Shown here piece by piece: positions 24,265 to 37,485 of a DNA stretch of 64,000 nucleotides. Source of the stretch: Epiperipatus broadwayi (taxonomy: Eukaryota; Onychophora; Udeonychophora; Euonychophora; Peripatidae). Numbering within the stretch: the stretch's first letter is position 1; every line of letters begins with the position of its first letter. Position numbers and translations under genes: made by a program. The notes under the pieces are model-generated. The model searched no databases. It saw only the letters and a list, made by a program, of their open reading frames with translations, and was not told the DNA's origin. The stretch spans positions 1,300,501-1,364,500 of the forward strand of contig JAQFVV010000229.1 of the NCBI GenBank assembly GCA_028023455.1, in the 5' to 3' direction.

Positions 24265-25074
24265 GTGTTAAATTACTTAGAAAAAGTACAAAGAGAAGTA
24301 GGAAGATGTGCATTAGATGCAGAAGTGTGGATGGCAAAGAAGGCAATTCAAGGAGAAATGAGATGGTCAAGTTTTTATATGAGAGATGCGAAAAGCAAAA
24401 TGAAAATATTCAGCAGATTGCAGTTTATGGATAATAAAAGAATAGACAAAATAGTATTTATTTGAGTTATGAATAAAGGGCAGAAAACAAGATGGGTGAG
24501 AAAGGTAATGCAATATGCAGAAGATTTAGATAAAGAATTTATGTCTGTATACTTATACAAAAGGTGGGATGATTGTGTTAGGAGAATTGTTGAGTGTTAT
24601 GGTGGTAAGGAACAGGATAGAAGAATAAATAGATTAATAAAGAATAGGGAATTTGAGAGATGTAGAGCTAGTATAGAGAGTAAAGAAAATTAAATATCTA
24701 TAGAAGTAAACAATATTGGGTGTGGGTTAATTTATGATATTAGCAAGGAATGTAGTTTACTGTTTGAAGCTTGAACAGGATCTTTAGCAACAAGGGAATA
24801 TACACATAAATGGAAAAAGATGAGTGGTTTAGTTTGCAAGTTGTGTAAGGATGGTATAGAAAATATTAAGCATCTGATAATTGAATGTAAATGTCTGAAA
24901 GCAGAAAGGTTACAAATAATGAAGTTGTGGAAGAATAAATATGAACAAAGTGATTATATAGAAAGTGGCTTATTGGTTTTTATGCTGGGTTTGAGAAAAG
25001 ATAAGAGGGGTTTAGATATAAAGGCCATGGAGTTGATAAAGATTATGTTGTGTAAATGGTATGGAGCAGGATAA
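24265..25074 (+). pseudogene. LINE C-terminal domain with CCHC-like knuckle
   Basis: Three pieces in one frame separated by stops: KVQREVGRCALDAEVW with EMRWSSFYMRDAKSK, then a middle piece, then LVCKLCKDGIENIKHLIIEC. The Cys-x2-Cys-xn-His-x5-Cys knuckle and the preceding VQ-EVGR and W-SF motifs are common C-terminal features of CR1/I-group LINEs. Confidence 0.7.
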
Positions 25075-25109
25075 AGAAGAATATGGGAAAACTTGGGGTG
25101 GGGAATGGA

Positions 25110-25820
25110 TAAAAAAATAGATAACAAAATGGGTGAGAAAAGTAATGCTGTATGCAGAAGATTTGGATAAAAAATTTATGTCAGTATACTTGTACAAAAG
25201 GTAGGATGACTGTGTTAGGAGAATTGTTGAGTGTTGTAGTGGTAAGGAATGAGATAGAAGAATAGATGCATTAATAAAGAATAGAGAGTTGGAGAGATGA
25301 AGAACTACTATGGAGAGTAAAAAGAACTTAAACATATATAGAAATAAAGTGGTTAATTTATGATAATAGCAAGGAAAGTAATTTACTGTTTAAGGCTCCA
25401 ATGGATTCTTTAGCAATAGGGGATTATACATGTAAATGGAAAAACATGGGTACTTTAGTCTGCAAGTTGTGTAAGGAAGGCATAGAAAATTTAGGCATAT
25501 GTTAATTTAATGTAACTACCTAAAAGTAGAAAGGATACAAATAATAAAGTTGTGAAAGAATAAATATAAGGAAAGTGATTATACAGAAAGTGGGTTATTG
25601 ATATTTATGCTGGCATTGGAAAAGATATGGGGGATTTAGATGTAAAAGCCATGGAGTTGACAATGATTATGTTATGGAAATGGAATGGAGCAGGATATGG
25701 GAAAATGTAAGCTGGGGAATGGAAAGGGAAGGTAAAGTTGACAAGTTTCTCTGGGCATAGTTGCTGAGAGATTTCTGACTCTGTATAAGAAGAATTCACA
25801 GTGCATCACATAACATCACA
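25110..25820 (+). repeat. Second tandem copy of the LINE 3' part
   Basis: Repeats the main copy from about 24485 (gtgagaaa-gtaatgc, aggagaattgttgagtgtt) to the element end (tttctgactctgtataag). It carries many stops and small deletions. The main copy stops near 25110 without the terminal block, which is present here and in the third copy. Confidence 0.8.
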
Positions 25821-25821
25821 T

Positions 25822-26128
25822 GGAAGTGTACAGATAATGAAGTTGTGGAAGAATAAATATAAACAAATTGATTATACAGAAAGTGGCTTATTGGTTTTTA
25901 TGCTGTGTTTGAGAAAAGACAAGAGATATTAAAATATAAAGGCTATAGAGTTGACAAATATTATGTTGTGGAAATGGGATGGATCATGATAGAAAAGAAT
26001 ATGAGAAAATTTAGGGTGGAGACTGGAAAGGGAAGTCAAGTGGCTAGTGGGTTTCTCTGGATATAGTTGCTGAAAGATTTCTGACTCTGTATAAGGAGAA
26101 GTCACCATGCATCACATCACCATATATG
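25822..26128 (+). repeat. Third, shorter tandem copy of the LINE 3' end
   Basis: Begins with ataatgaagttgtggaagaa (main copy 24917) and ends with tttctgactctgtataagga and catcacatcac. It matches the ends of copies one and two. Confidence 0.8.
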
Positions 26129-26167
26129 GTAAACTAAGTTCTTTTCCACCTCTAGATTGCTGGTCAT

Positions 26168-26423
26168 AATTTATTTTTATTAACCACTATACATACCACA
26201 ACAAAAAATCTGTTTATGTATATGAACACCCTTAGTATTTATGATTATCCTCACTAAAATATTGTCAACCCAGTAGATGGATATAGATGGATAACAATTT
26301 ATTTTTATTAACCACTATACATACCACAACAAAAAATCTGTTTATGTATATGAACATCCTTAGTATTTATGATTATCCTCACTAAAATATTGTCAACCCA
26401 GTAGATGGATATAGATGGATAAC
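26168..26423. repeat. 128-base unit duplicated in tandem
   Basis: Two nearly identical units (26168-26295 and 26296-26423), beginning aatttatttttattaaccac and ending ggatatagatggataac. One clear difference is aacaccc against aacatcc. The near-identity points to a recent duplication. Confidence 0.95.
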
Positions 26424-29177
26424 AATTTATAATTAGTAATTAAAACAATAAAAAACTGCAAATCAGAACATATGACTTAAATTTCAAATAAGTTTATTAA
26501 TTCATGAATGTATAAGGTGAAGTAAAGTGATTCAGTCTATATTTTAACATCCCTACTATACCAACCCCTTTCCTCCTTGTAAGGTTAATTACCATCTAAC
26601 AAAAACAAAAAAACAAATCTCTAAATAAACAATATGTAAAAAGCAATAAATAACATTCCCTAGAGATATTTATGAAATGTTACAATTAATCTTGGATTGG
26701 TATTAATAAAAGAAATGGAAAAGACCCATCAAGGCTCAACAACACCAAGAAGAACAATTGAGAAAATGCATTAACCTAGATTTAAAGATTAATATCACCC
26801 AAATTTGATAACTATACTATTTCGACCAGAAGATAGTCTGGGAAACATAACAAGTTGGTCTTATGCAATTATACAAAATCTCCCTCAAACATCAAGTTTA
26901 TTTAGAATAAGTCCTATCCATAAATGACACTTAATTCTAACACATATATAAAATAATTAGTAACTTATTCAGCCTTCAGGGATAGATGGAATCTAACTTC
27001 ACCTATATGCATAATAAATAAGTTAACAAAAAAACAAGATGGATCAAAGAATTACATAATAAATACATGATGAAACAATTCTGTATGTGATAAGCTCTCT
27101 TTTCTTGTTTTTTTTTCTTTTTAACAGTTCTACTTTCATTGAATTAATCTAGATAAAATTAGTTTAATAATAACAATCACAATGAGCCTAATTACACATA
27201 TATGGCATTGTTTATATTTACCCAATCTGTAAATGATGTGCTGTCTATCTGACAAATTTCGTAGCACTAAACAAGAATTTAATGTAATAAACTCATGTAT
27301 AGAATTGGCAGGACTACAGTTCATTCAACTGGAACAGGGATTTTGCTTTTACTACAAGCTGTTATTCATCATGACACATCACTATAAAATATCTAAACAA
27401 AAAGATTAGGATCATTCTCGACTAACTTGTTGTCTGGAACAAGTCCTATGGGCACAGTCATTCAGTTGTAGAGTCAACCATGAGAAAAGAGTTTCCAGGA
27501 GAAATCATGGTTATACCTACTCAGATAGGTGCTTATATTATAAAGAAAAGAGTGTCTCTCTTCAAACAAAACTCTTTTTATACAATTTGTAATTTATACC
27601 ACTAGTATTAGAATTTTAATGTCTTTATTTCTAAGTTTAGTGTCATTAATAATGAACAGAAAGCACACAAATATTTTTCTTTATTACTTCAATTCCAGAT
27701 ATAATTTTCTCATCTGGGTTCTAATATTATTGATAACTGATTTTATGTGTAATCAGACTCAATCGTTTTATAAAAATTTAAATTAAAAGTACGTATATGT
27801 ATATACCAAAGTATAATTTAAATTTTTCAAGTAGATTTTGATAACCCTATAATTAGTATTAGCAATCTACTTATATTCATTTATTTATAAATTATGTAAG
27901 TTTTATTAATAACTATGTGTTATATACTATATAAACAAAAATATAATATTCTCTTATAAGATTGGAAAATTCTGTCTTAATATACATATACTAAAATATA
28001 TACTTTTAATAGATGTTATTGCTGAAATATTTTAATAAGTAAAATATCTGTTATATTTTCATATTAGAAATATCACTGTCAGGTGTTAATAGATAGTAAT
28101 CAATAAAATAGTAAACTGTAAATACGTTTTGCATTCAAATGAATGTCTCTTCTTAATGCAATCTCTTAATGTTATATAGAGACTAAAGTGTCACAGTAAT
28201 TATCTACAGTTTAAGTAAGGAAATTTCTTAACCTTTCACATATTAATAATAGATTATTCCCCTGATCAGTTAGATATTGTAAATTAGTAATTTTTAATAG
28301 CTGTTATTGATGAAACATTTTAATATGTATCTGTCATATTTTTATATTAGAAATATCACCATCAGATGTTAAATTTTCACAACAGTTTGGTTTAGGAGTA
28401 AAAGAAAATCTCATTTTACTTAATCTAAGCCTAATAGAAAAACTGGTTTAACCTTAGAACTCAATTAGTAATTGATAGTTTCCTGACAACACCAAATATA
28501 ATGTTATCTCTTTTTATGTGGACATAATCCCTTAAATTTTCCTTGCTAGTCTATCACTGATCCAGCTGCAATATTGAAGAAAAAGGGGGGAGATAATATT
28601 TAAAAGGTTATATTCTATACTAACCTATTATTATGAACAATTAAATGTATTTGAAAAAATATAAAGTTTGAACTTTTTGAAAAACATTTAATAATTCTAT
28701 TAGATAACTGAAATATTTTAACATTGAACTATAAATAAAATGCCATCATCATAAACATTCAGAAAAGCAATAGCAAAATTATAAATAAATCATATAATGA
28801 CTAGTTCAGGAGGTCATTTGATGTGCAAGCATCATAGTGATCAAATGAGTATAATAGTTCTATTTACTTCACTGGGCTGGTATTTTTAATTATCCATAAA
28901 CCTTTAGCTCCCAATCTGCCTTTCTGCCATAACTAAACTGTATAATAAAACTGAATTTAAATAATATTGCAAAAATGAATATAATTATTGTCATTCTTAT
29001 ATAAGGTCCTGTCATATACTTTTATTAAATCTTAAAATATTTATATGAACATTTGAATTATGCAATTTGAAAGGCTCATTTAGAAATATATCAATATATT
29101 GTTAATTAACTCAACTAAATCATCTTGTTTTTAGTTTAAATTTTTAGTATGATAATGTAAGACTAATTATTATAATA
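26424..29177. other. Intron, diverged direct repeats only
   Basis: AT-rich intronic DNA. Two related stretches of about 95 bases occur at 27998-28090 and 28278-28372 (both contain tattagaaatatcac and ttttaatag...tgttatt...tgaaa). No gene recognised. Confidence 0.55.
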
Positions 29178-29583
29178 ACAACTTTCTCCATTTAATAGTG
29201 ACGTGTAGTACAAACTGTAGTAATCAATGAATGCCAGAAGATTAGTACATCAAAATTCCTACTTAGTGTCTATTCATCCAATATCCCCAGACTAGTTTCT
29301 AGCTTATGGCTTTCATCAATGAGAAACTTGGATGTGAGAGCAATGTATCTAGATCTTTGGGTCTAATGCACCTCTCCAGCATGCAGCTTTTATATTTTTA
29401 GTTAACCATAAATTTATGAACCCAAACTGAAAACCCAATAATGTTTTTAATTTGTTTGTAACATCATACAGATCTGAACTCAGTTCAGTATCCATGTATT
29501 TTGAAGTGCCATTGGTATTTTAATATCCATAGTCTACATCATTTTTGGCTAGGATTGGTTGCACTATCATGGAGAAAGTTACT
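29178..29583. mobile_element. Palindromic MITE-like element B, copy 2 (diverged)
   Basis: The left half matches copy 1 well (tattcatccaatatccccag, agtttctagcttatggcttt). The right half is shortened and worn but still ends in ggttgcactatcatggagaa, equivalent to the right terminus of the other copies. It looks like the oldest of the three. Confidence 0.7.
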
Positions 29584-31057
29584 ACTGTTTTTATAGATTG
29601 TATAAGCATAAGATATGAATTCTAATTATCCTAGTGGTAAATACATTAAGCTGACTTTTCATTTGCGGCAAAATGACCATCAGGCCAAAGTTATTTTATT
29701 TTCGTTATAACTTTCATTGCCAATTGCAAATTTTGGAAAAGAAATTGTTATTAATTATCTCATCTTTTGGACTTTTTTTCATAAGTCCTGGTCAGTTTAT
29801 CCATTTGCAAAGTGGCAGACTTAAGAGCTATTGCGTCTAGATTGTTCTTCAACTGAGTAAAATAAAACAATATTCAATTCGTTTAAATGACTGAAATTGA
29901 TGTGCTAAATTTGCTATTTAAATGACGCTATAGCAAGTGATCTATAATTAATCCAGTGAATCGTTCAAAATGGTCATTTTTTACATAATGAAGATCTATC
30001 CTTGGATATAATTTATGATGTAAGTATGATGCGAAGTTCAAAGTTTATTCATATTTCAAAGAAATAATAGATAATATTTACAAAAATAAATTTTTTTAAT
30101 TATTTTGAGATCTTCAAATATCATACTGATAATTTTTGAACTAGCTTTTAATAGAAGATAGAATTCTGATATTAAGAAGTGCTATCATTAATTTAAAAAG
30201 AGAAGAAACAAATCTGCTTAAATAGATCTACTCTTGTAAATATGTCGATGTAAAAATAGATATCACTTTTTAAAAAACAGTTTTATTGTGCAAATAATGT
30301 AAGAACAAAATGAAAAGCATTAATTAAAATATTTTTTTAAAAAGTTTTTTTGTTAAACTTTTCATAGGTTTCAGAAATAATTTACAATTAGTTGAGTTTT
30401 CGGTTGATTAAAACTCTAAGACTTACTTAAAATATTGAAGAAATATTAAGCAAATTAATTTTAACAATTGCAAACTTTGAAATAATTATTATAAATAATA
30501 ATAACAATTACTAGTCTTATGATCCCCCCCCCGTATATTATGTTTCTTATAAAGTGTTTACAATGCTCTGCCGATTTTTATCTATTTATAGAATATTGTA
30601 GTTGAAAAAGAAAGACCCATATAAAATTATAAACTTTGGAAAATTCCATAATATATACCTGAAATTTAGAATAGGTTACTGTTAATGTTTTATCATGTCT
30701 TGTATATAGTTTGTGTTAATAAACAAGTTTTTATAATAAAAAAAAAGTGAAGAAAAGATTCTTTAATGTACATAAATTTATTTCACACTGGAAAGTTTTA
30801 TTAGGATTTTTTTAAAGTTTTGTGATATCTTTAAATATTGTTTTTATCTTCCTTTTTCAGCTAATGCAAATTAATGTAACGTTGTAAAATTAAATTTTAT
30901 ATTAATGTATAAAAAATTATATTTAATAGAGAATACTTCTTAATTTATTTAAACTAATTTTTTTAATTTCAATTTATAAAAAGTTGTTAAGTTTTTTCTC
31001 AAATGATTGATAATCAGTTACATCTTGGATTAACAACCATTGCACTTCTTATTCATA
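29584..31057. other. Intron, no feature seen
   Basis: AT-rich, with a nine-base C run near 30523. No element recognised. Confidence 0.5.
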
Positions 31058-31087
31058 TATATATATATATCATCATCATCATCATTA

Positions 31088-31660
31088 TCAACCATTATCA
31101 ATCCACTGCAGGATGAAGGTCTCTCCAAGTTTAATCCATCTTCTCCTATCTTTAGCTTCTCTTCTCCACATCACCCCTGCACACTTTCTTATTTCATCCA
31201 TCCATCTCACATGTGGTTTCTTTCTGGGTCTTTTACAATCTCTTGGAATCCAGTTTAAAATTTCAATTGTCCATCTATTATCATCTCTTCTAGCAATATG
31301 TCCAGCCCAACTCCACTTCAATCTTTTAATTTTTTCAATGATGTCAGTAACACCTGTTTGTTCTCTTACCCATACATTGCGTTTTTGATCTCTTCTTGTT
31401 ACTCCCAACATACACCTCTCCATACTTCTTTGAGTGGTCTGAAGTCTCTGTATTGCTCTTCTATTGAGTGTCCAAGTCTCAGATCCATAAGTAAGAACTG
31501 GTAAAACACATTTGTTAAAAACATTCCTTTTCAAACACATAGGCATATTTCCTTTTAGTATCAAGTTATTTCTACAAAAAGCACTCCAACCAATTTTAAT
31601 TCTATGATTAATTTCCTCCATTATGTTTCCATCTGTATTAATAATCTGACCAAGGTATTT
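31088..31660 (-). pseudogene. RTE-like C-terminal region
   Basis: In frame with the core after the nonsense codon: KYLGQIINTDG, NHRIKIGWSAF, YGSETWTLNRRAI, SWAGHIARRDDNRWT and HVRWMDEIRKC, ending WIDNG. These are the usual thumb and C-terminal motifs of RTE-like LINEs. An (ATG)n tail follows directly. Confidence 0.9.
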
Positions 31661-32457
31661 TTAACTGTTAACTTCTTCTAATTCATCATAATCAATCTTT
31701 ATTTTCATATTTTGAGCAAACCTATTAAACATTACTTTAGTCTTTTTAATATTTATCTTTAGTCCTACTTTCCTACTTTCATCTGATAACTCCTGCAACA
31801 TTTCCTGCAGCTCTGAAGCATTATTTGCAAAAACAACTACATCATCTGCGAAATCTAAATGACTTAAATAATCTCCATTTACTTTCACTCCTTTAGTTTC
31901 CCATTTTAATCCACAAAATACTTCTTGCAGCACTGCTGTAAAAAGTTTTGGAGATATGGAGTCACCTTGTCTTACACCTTTCTCAATGTTGACTTTCCCA
32001 ATATCATTATGTAATCTAATTGTTGCTGTTGCATTTTTATAAATATTCTTTAAAATATGACAATATCCTGGATCTATACCTTGATGATCCAATGCTTTAA
32101 TCACTGAAGAAATGTTTATAGAATCAAATGCCTTTTCATAATCTACAAATCCAAAACATAATGACAACTCATATTCATTTGTCCTTTCTATAACTTCTCT
32201 CAATACCTGAATATGATCTACTGTACTAAAACCACTTTTAAATCCAGCTTGTTCTCTTGGTTGGTGGAAATCCAATGTTCTCTGTAGACGAGTTGTAATT
32301 ATTTTGGTAAAAATTTTATATAAAACTGATAAAAGGCTGATAGGTCTGTAATTTCTAATATCTTCTTTATCACCTTTTTTAAATATTAATATTATTACTG
32401 CATTCTTCCAATCATCCGGTACATCTTTATCATTTAGACATTTGGTATATAACTTTG
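31661..32457 (-). pseudogene. RTE-like reverse transcriptase core
   Basis: Continues the upstream frame after the one-base shift: DWKNAV, NYRPISLLSVLYK, REQAGFKSGFSTVDHI, FVDYEKAFDS, GVRQGDSISPKLFTA and HLDFADDVVVFAN, with both catalytic aspartates of FADD kept. RQGDSISPKLF is characteristic of the RTE clade. It ends in EEVNS followed by a TAA. The copy at 46240 has a tyrosine codon here, so a C-to-A type change made the stop. Confidence 0.9.
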
Positions 32458-34044
32458 CTAAAAAATTTCTGTTTCTTCACCTGCTTCTTTTAATATATCA
32501 ATTATAATTCCATCATTACCTGGAGCCTTTCCTTTCTTCATACATTTAATTGCATTTCTCACTTCTTCATTTAAAATTCTGGGCAATTCGGAAGATGTAA
32601 TAGATATAGGAGGTACTTGATCTTTATTACTATATAATTCTTGATAAAAATTTTCTACCAATTTCATGATGTCATCTCTCTTTTTAGTAATAATTCCATC
32701 CTTTTTCCTTAAGGCAGATATAAATTTCCTACCAATACCAAAATGTTGTTTTACATTCTTAAGACTTTTATTTTCTTCTACAGCTTTTCTTGCTAGTTCA
32801 CAGTTATATTTTCTTATATCGTTTTCAACTCTTTTCTGCACCATTTTACAAAATTCGAGATATTCAATTCTTTTTAGTGCATCATTTTTGTATATCTTCA
32901 TATTTCTTCTTTTCTTCATAAATTCTCTAGTTTCAATAGAAATTTTGTTGGTCAATTGCTGCTTTTGTCTACCAGCTATCTTTGTTGCAGTTTTTAAAAG
33001 TGTATCAGTTATTTTCATATTAATTTCATTCAAATCTGAATCATGTTCAAAATCTACTAATACTTGAAATCGATTTGTAAGTTCTAATTTAAATTCATTA
33101 GAATGTTTCTGAAGATTAGGAATATCAACTGTAAATATTGTTTTTCTTAACAATTTTTGTCTTTCTAGTTTTACATTAACACGCATCTTGCACCTTACTA
33201 ATCGATGATCACTTCCTGTGTTAAATCTATTAAGAACATTACAATCTTGAAATATGTATTTCCTGTTAGTCAAAATATAATCCAATTCTGCTGTACCTTC
33301 ATTTGGATGCTTCCATGTCCATTTTCTTTTAACATTTTTCTCAAAAAAAGAATTCATAATATAAAGTTTTTCTTTTTCTGCAAACTCCACAAGTCTATGT
33401 CCTCTCTCATTTCTATTACCATAACCAAAATTACCTACAGCACTTTCATCTTTCATTTGTTTACCAATTCTAGCATTAAAGTCTCCCATAACAATTTTAA
33501 AATGTTGTTTACTCTTATCAAAAGCCTTTTGTACATCCATATAAAAATCTTCTACTACCTCATCACTATGAGAACTTGTTGGGGCATAAACCTGAATTAT
33601 CTGCATTTGGTATCTGCTATTAAGTTGTATAACTAATCTTGCCACTCTGTCTGATACACCATCAATCTCCACAATATTGTTCTTCCACTTTTTATTTATA
33701 ATGAATCCTACTCCACTTGTATTTCCAATATTTGTGCCTTTATAATAAAATATATGTCCACTTTTTAAATCAATTGTCTCTTCACCTTTTCTTCTAACTT
33801 CCCAAAGTCCAATAATATCCCATTTAATATAAGAAAGTTCTTCTTCTAATTCTTGCAATCTTCCTTCACTTGAAAGTGATCTACAGTTGTAAGTACTTAA
33901 ATAAAAAGTTGTCATCAAATGGCAGCCTGGGTCTGCAATCAGGAGATTCTTAGCACCCTCCGCCTTCGGCCACCAACCGCTGCCTTGGTTGGTGACTTTA
34001 CAGCCTCCTGGGAATAAGGGCCATGCTTTATTTTTGTCTGTCAT
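32458..34044 (-). pseudogene. RTE-like endonuclease and N-terminal reverse transcriptase part
   Basis: 528 codons. Residues 1-43 (MTDKNKAWPLFPGG...) precede the endonuclease, which has LSTYNCRSL, WDIIGLWEVR, VYAPTSSHSD, IVMGDFNARIG, ELDYILTN and SDHR in order, a complete APE-type active site. A linker rich in Lys follows, then the start of the reverse transcriptase, KGKAPGNDGI. The frame ends just after EETEIF: compared with the copy at 46240, a single extra base in the A/T run shifts the reading. This type is often mislabelled craniofacial development protein 2-like. Confidence 0.88.
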
Positions 34045-34370
34045 AATTGTATATATGTATTGGAAAAATATTTATCATTTACACAAACATTCATTCTGCT
34101 TTATCAGGCACTGAGAAGAAAGACCATGGTGTTTCTCGATCTTAAACTTGGAGGTAAAAAGCCAAAAAACTCACCACGCTGGCTAATGCATGTCGGTGAG
34201 CAGCCCATCCATGTTCGTATACTATATGAATAAACACATAGTAATAACAGCTGCAACGACAAGAACGTATGGAGTGGACATTAGGAATTTTCCCTGCTCG
34301 GTTCCTTTAAGGCCTCCAAGAGGAATCAAAGGGTCTCCTTTCAGTTAATAGCAAACTCCTTTCTGCAGCC

Positions 34371-37300
34371 ATATATATTCTTAAGTAATCTTAGTTTTTG
34401 TGATGCATACACTTTTTTGTTGTTTCATTTTTAGTGTAACACCAACAATTCAATTGATTATCAATGATTATCACCTATAACAATATATAATGTATATATT
34501 TTTTAAATTTTGTTTTGAAATATATTCAAAATTTTTGCTTTGAACATATATTTATTGCATACAATAAAACAAAAATAAAACATGAACAAATATATTTTCG
34601 AATATTATATACATATAATTTAATTTAAATCCAAATTAAAATCATTCTTTATATTGATTTGCATACACTAAAATTGTTTTTTTTTATTTAATTACTAAAT
34701 GTTATTCAAGATGACATCACATACATTGGTATAAGCTAGCTATAATATTATTTATTTATTTTTATATTGATATATAAAATATAAATCCAATTACAATATC
34801 TAACTTTGAATGAAATTTAAACTCAAAAATTTTTATAATTAAAAAAAGCATAATTTGAATTTAATTTTTAATTTAAAATTTAAAATGTGGATTAATATTT
34901 ATAACTAATATAATACTATTTTGTATGTTTAATATACAGCATTTCATTTTAATATTCAATATTTTATTGTATTTTATTTTATTTTTGTATTCATTCAATA
35001 AATGTGTGTACAAAGTTAAAATTTTGAATATATATATATCTGTGTTATAGGAAATGCCAGTTGATAATTTAGTATTGTAATATTATAAATAATAACCAAC
35101 TTTGACTATGCCAATATTATGAGTTTTTAAAAATGTATTTAATTAATAGGGAAATAATATTTAATTTTCCCATATGTTTTTAAGTAATAGTAATGGGTAC
35201 TTGATTTATTTAAATATTTTCTTTATCACATGATAATATAAAAATTTTCAAAAAGTAATAATTCAAAAAATAGTTGTAGAAGGGTGAAAAAAATAAAAGA
35301 TAAAATAAACAATTTCTTCAGAAGTTTTATTTACTAATTTTAATTTTTAAAAAGAAATACTGGGAGGTAAAAAAATTTCTTTTCTGTAAGTTCTAAAAAA
35401 ATTTATTGAACAATTTTGATTTTAACTTTTAAAAGATAATCATAAGAGAGCTAAATAAATAAAGTTTTAAACAAAAGAAGAAAAAAAAGATTTTAACATT
35501 TTTGTTAAATTTTGTTTTAATGAATCAGAGTTGCTTTTTTCTTTTCTCTTTATCTCTCTCCCAAACTATAAGAAGTATTTATCAAATGTTCAGCACAAAA
35601 AAAAAATAACTGCAGAGGATTTTTTTATTTTATTTTTTTTGCAATTTTAATTCTGAAGAAGAAAAATGAACTTTTGTAAAAATGAACCTAAGTGATCAGA
35701 ATTAAATTTTGTTAGGGGAAAGACAATTCTGTTCCAAAAATAAGACAGGGGGTGGGTAAATCAGTAATCCTCAGTGTTCTGTAAAAAAAACTGACAGTCT
35801 TTGGGTTAAGTTGTCAAAAAGGTCAGTAACAGCAGAGAATCCTGATTAAATTGTTGAAGAAGATATAAGCAAAGTTCAGCTATGAAGCACACACTACCAT
35901 CTAAAAGAAAATATTTTTAAAATAATTTTTTTAAAAAACAGGTTCTAAGTTTTAGCAAGAAGCTGAACATCATCAACCTCATCATATAATCTTCACTGAA
36001 AAATATGTAAAAGAAAAGAATACCTCTGGAGTAATTTTCAACAGTCCTTAACTCCATCCAAAAGCATGAATGTCTCTTTTTGTGATAGCCTGACTTGGAA
36101 AATTATTAGAATGAAATATGAAGAAATTTATTCTGTGTGAAATCTGAAAATATAGATAAATTTATCTGTGTACATTATCTTGGAAATATGACATAATGAA
36201 GAACTATGACATAATGAAGAACTTCTATACACCTACAAGAAGAAAAAAGATTGTTAAACTTGAGAATGAAACCCAACAGGAAAGAAAATTAAAAATTGCA
36301 ACTATCAAAGAAGAATTCAAAAGAAAAAACAAACCCATGGTAAAGTTATTTTAATGTGCACATTTTATCTTTATTTATACATATTTTTATAAAAACAATA
36401 ATGATAATAATGAACAATTTTATTAATTTAGCATTTTCTTCTGAAACATGTTTTTTTATATATTATCTTCCCTGCAAAATTATGAAAAGGCTTTTAGGTA
36501 TTTTAAATTTTTTTATCTTTATTGAAAGGTTGTTTTCCAATTTTAACTATTAAAAAGGAAATCCTGTTTAAAGTTAAAATTAACTAATTGAATCAACAAA
36601 AGTCAACAATTTGTTATGATTACATACTATGTGAAAAGATTTTTTTTATTTAAGCTGTTTGAATTATCTTATTATATCATTTTTATTATTATTAACTAAT
36701 TAGTTTTTTAAATAATTGTTTTAAAACATAATAGTTTTAATGTCTTTATTACTCCAGCTATCTTTTCTGTGAATGGCTAATGTGTGTGTTTGATTTCATA
36801 ATAGCTTAGTGTTTGGATGATTTTTAAATTATCCCAAAAAAGTGTTTAAAGTAAAGTAGACTAAGCTGTTATATTTATCTTTTTTTGTTCATAGTTATAG
36901 TTTATGGAGTCTTGTAATGTTGCTCTAGTTTTAAAGAGCAATAATGGTTAATTGTATGGGTATTGGGTTTATTTTATATTTGGACATCCAAATAATATCT
37001 TTAAAGTTCATTCACTACATTTTATATTTAAGGAAAATATAGTTTATAGTTGGACTGTGCATTAATGATAACATATGGCAAAAGCATTGATGATGGTCAG
37101 CATGTATTAGTATTATCCCAGCATTATTTTTTATTATGAATAACAGCTTAGCATTTAAGTATATGCATCCCCAATAATTATTGTATATCATGTTCTAGTT
37201 TTGGCAATGTCTAGATAATTAGCCTGCTTATAATGCATCTCTTTAAGTCCATTATAAAGAATAATTGTTGACTTGAATGTTTATGTGTAATGCTGGAGCT

Positions 37301-37485
37301 TTTTTATAAATGTAGTTGTTATAATTATTTATTTTTTTATTGCAATTCTGATTATCATGCTCAATTTATATTTTTTTATTTGCTCATTTTATATTTTATA
37401 AGTTCAGTGGGAAGAATGATGTGTTCTTCCATTTCCATATTTTCACATCACATCCATACAATTGCAGTGTGTATATATATGAAGC
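34371..37485. other. Intron, no clear feature
   Basis: AT-rich intronic DNA with a small direct duplication (atgacataatgaagaac twice at about 36188-36222). A slightly less AT-rich stretch at 35690-35910 resembles nothing recognised. The open frames at 36356 and 37290 look like chance frames. Confidence 0.5.

Larger units (their letters stand above)
20475..26128 (+). mobile_element. Decayed CR1-like LINE with tandem 3' ends
   Basis: Ordered remnants of a non-LTR retrotransposon on the plus strand: PHD-type zinc finger, coiled coil, esterase-like GDS domain, endonuclease, reverse transcriptase and a C-terminal CCHC-like knuckle. Frames change several times and many stops interrupt it. PHD plus esterase in the first part is established for CR1-clade ORF1 proteins, hence the CR1-like label; another I/CR1-group clade is possible. 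The 5' limit is uncertain and may reach a GC-richer hairpin near 20070-20100. The 3' part is present as one main and two extra partial copies in tandem. Confidence 0.78.
31058..34370 (-). mobile_element. Nearly full-length RTE-like LINE
   Basis: A minus-strand element of about 3.3 kb with endonuclease, reverse transcriptase and C-terminal region, ending in an (ATG)n-type tail (catcatcatcatcat at 31070-31084 on the plus strand), as is usual for RTE-clade LINEs. The coding region spans 34044 to 31088. Only two lesions break it: a one-base insertion near 32470 and a nonsense codon at 31661-31663. The 5' non-coding part from about 34045 to 34370 is less AT-rich than the flanks. TA-rich strings flank both ends, so a target duplication cannot be judged. 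Confidence 0.88.

Noticed and set aside
31040-33636. Plus-strand open frames (31040, 31113, 31298, 32666, 33205)
   Set aside because: They lie opposite the well-supported minus-strand RTE coding region and show no motifs.
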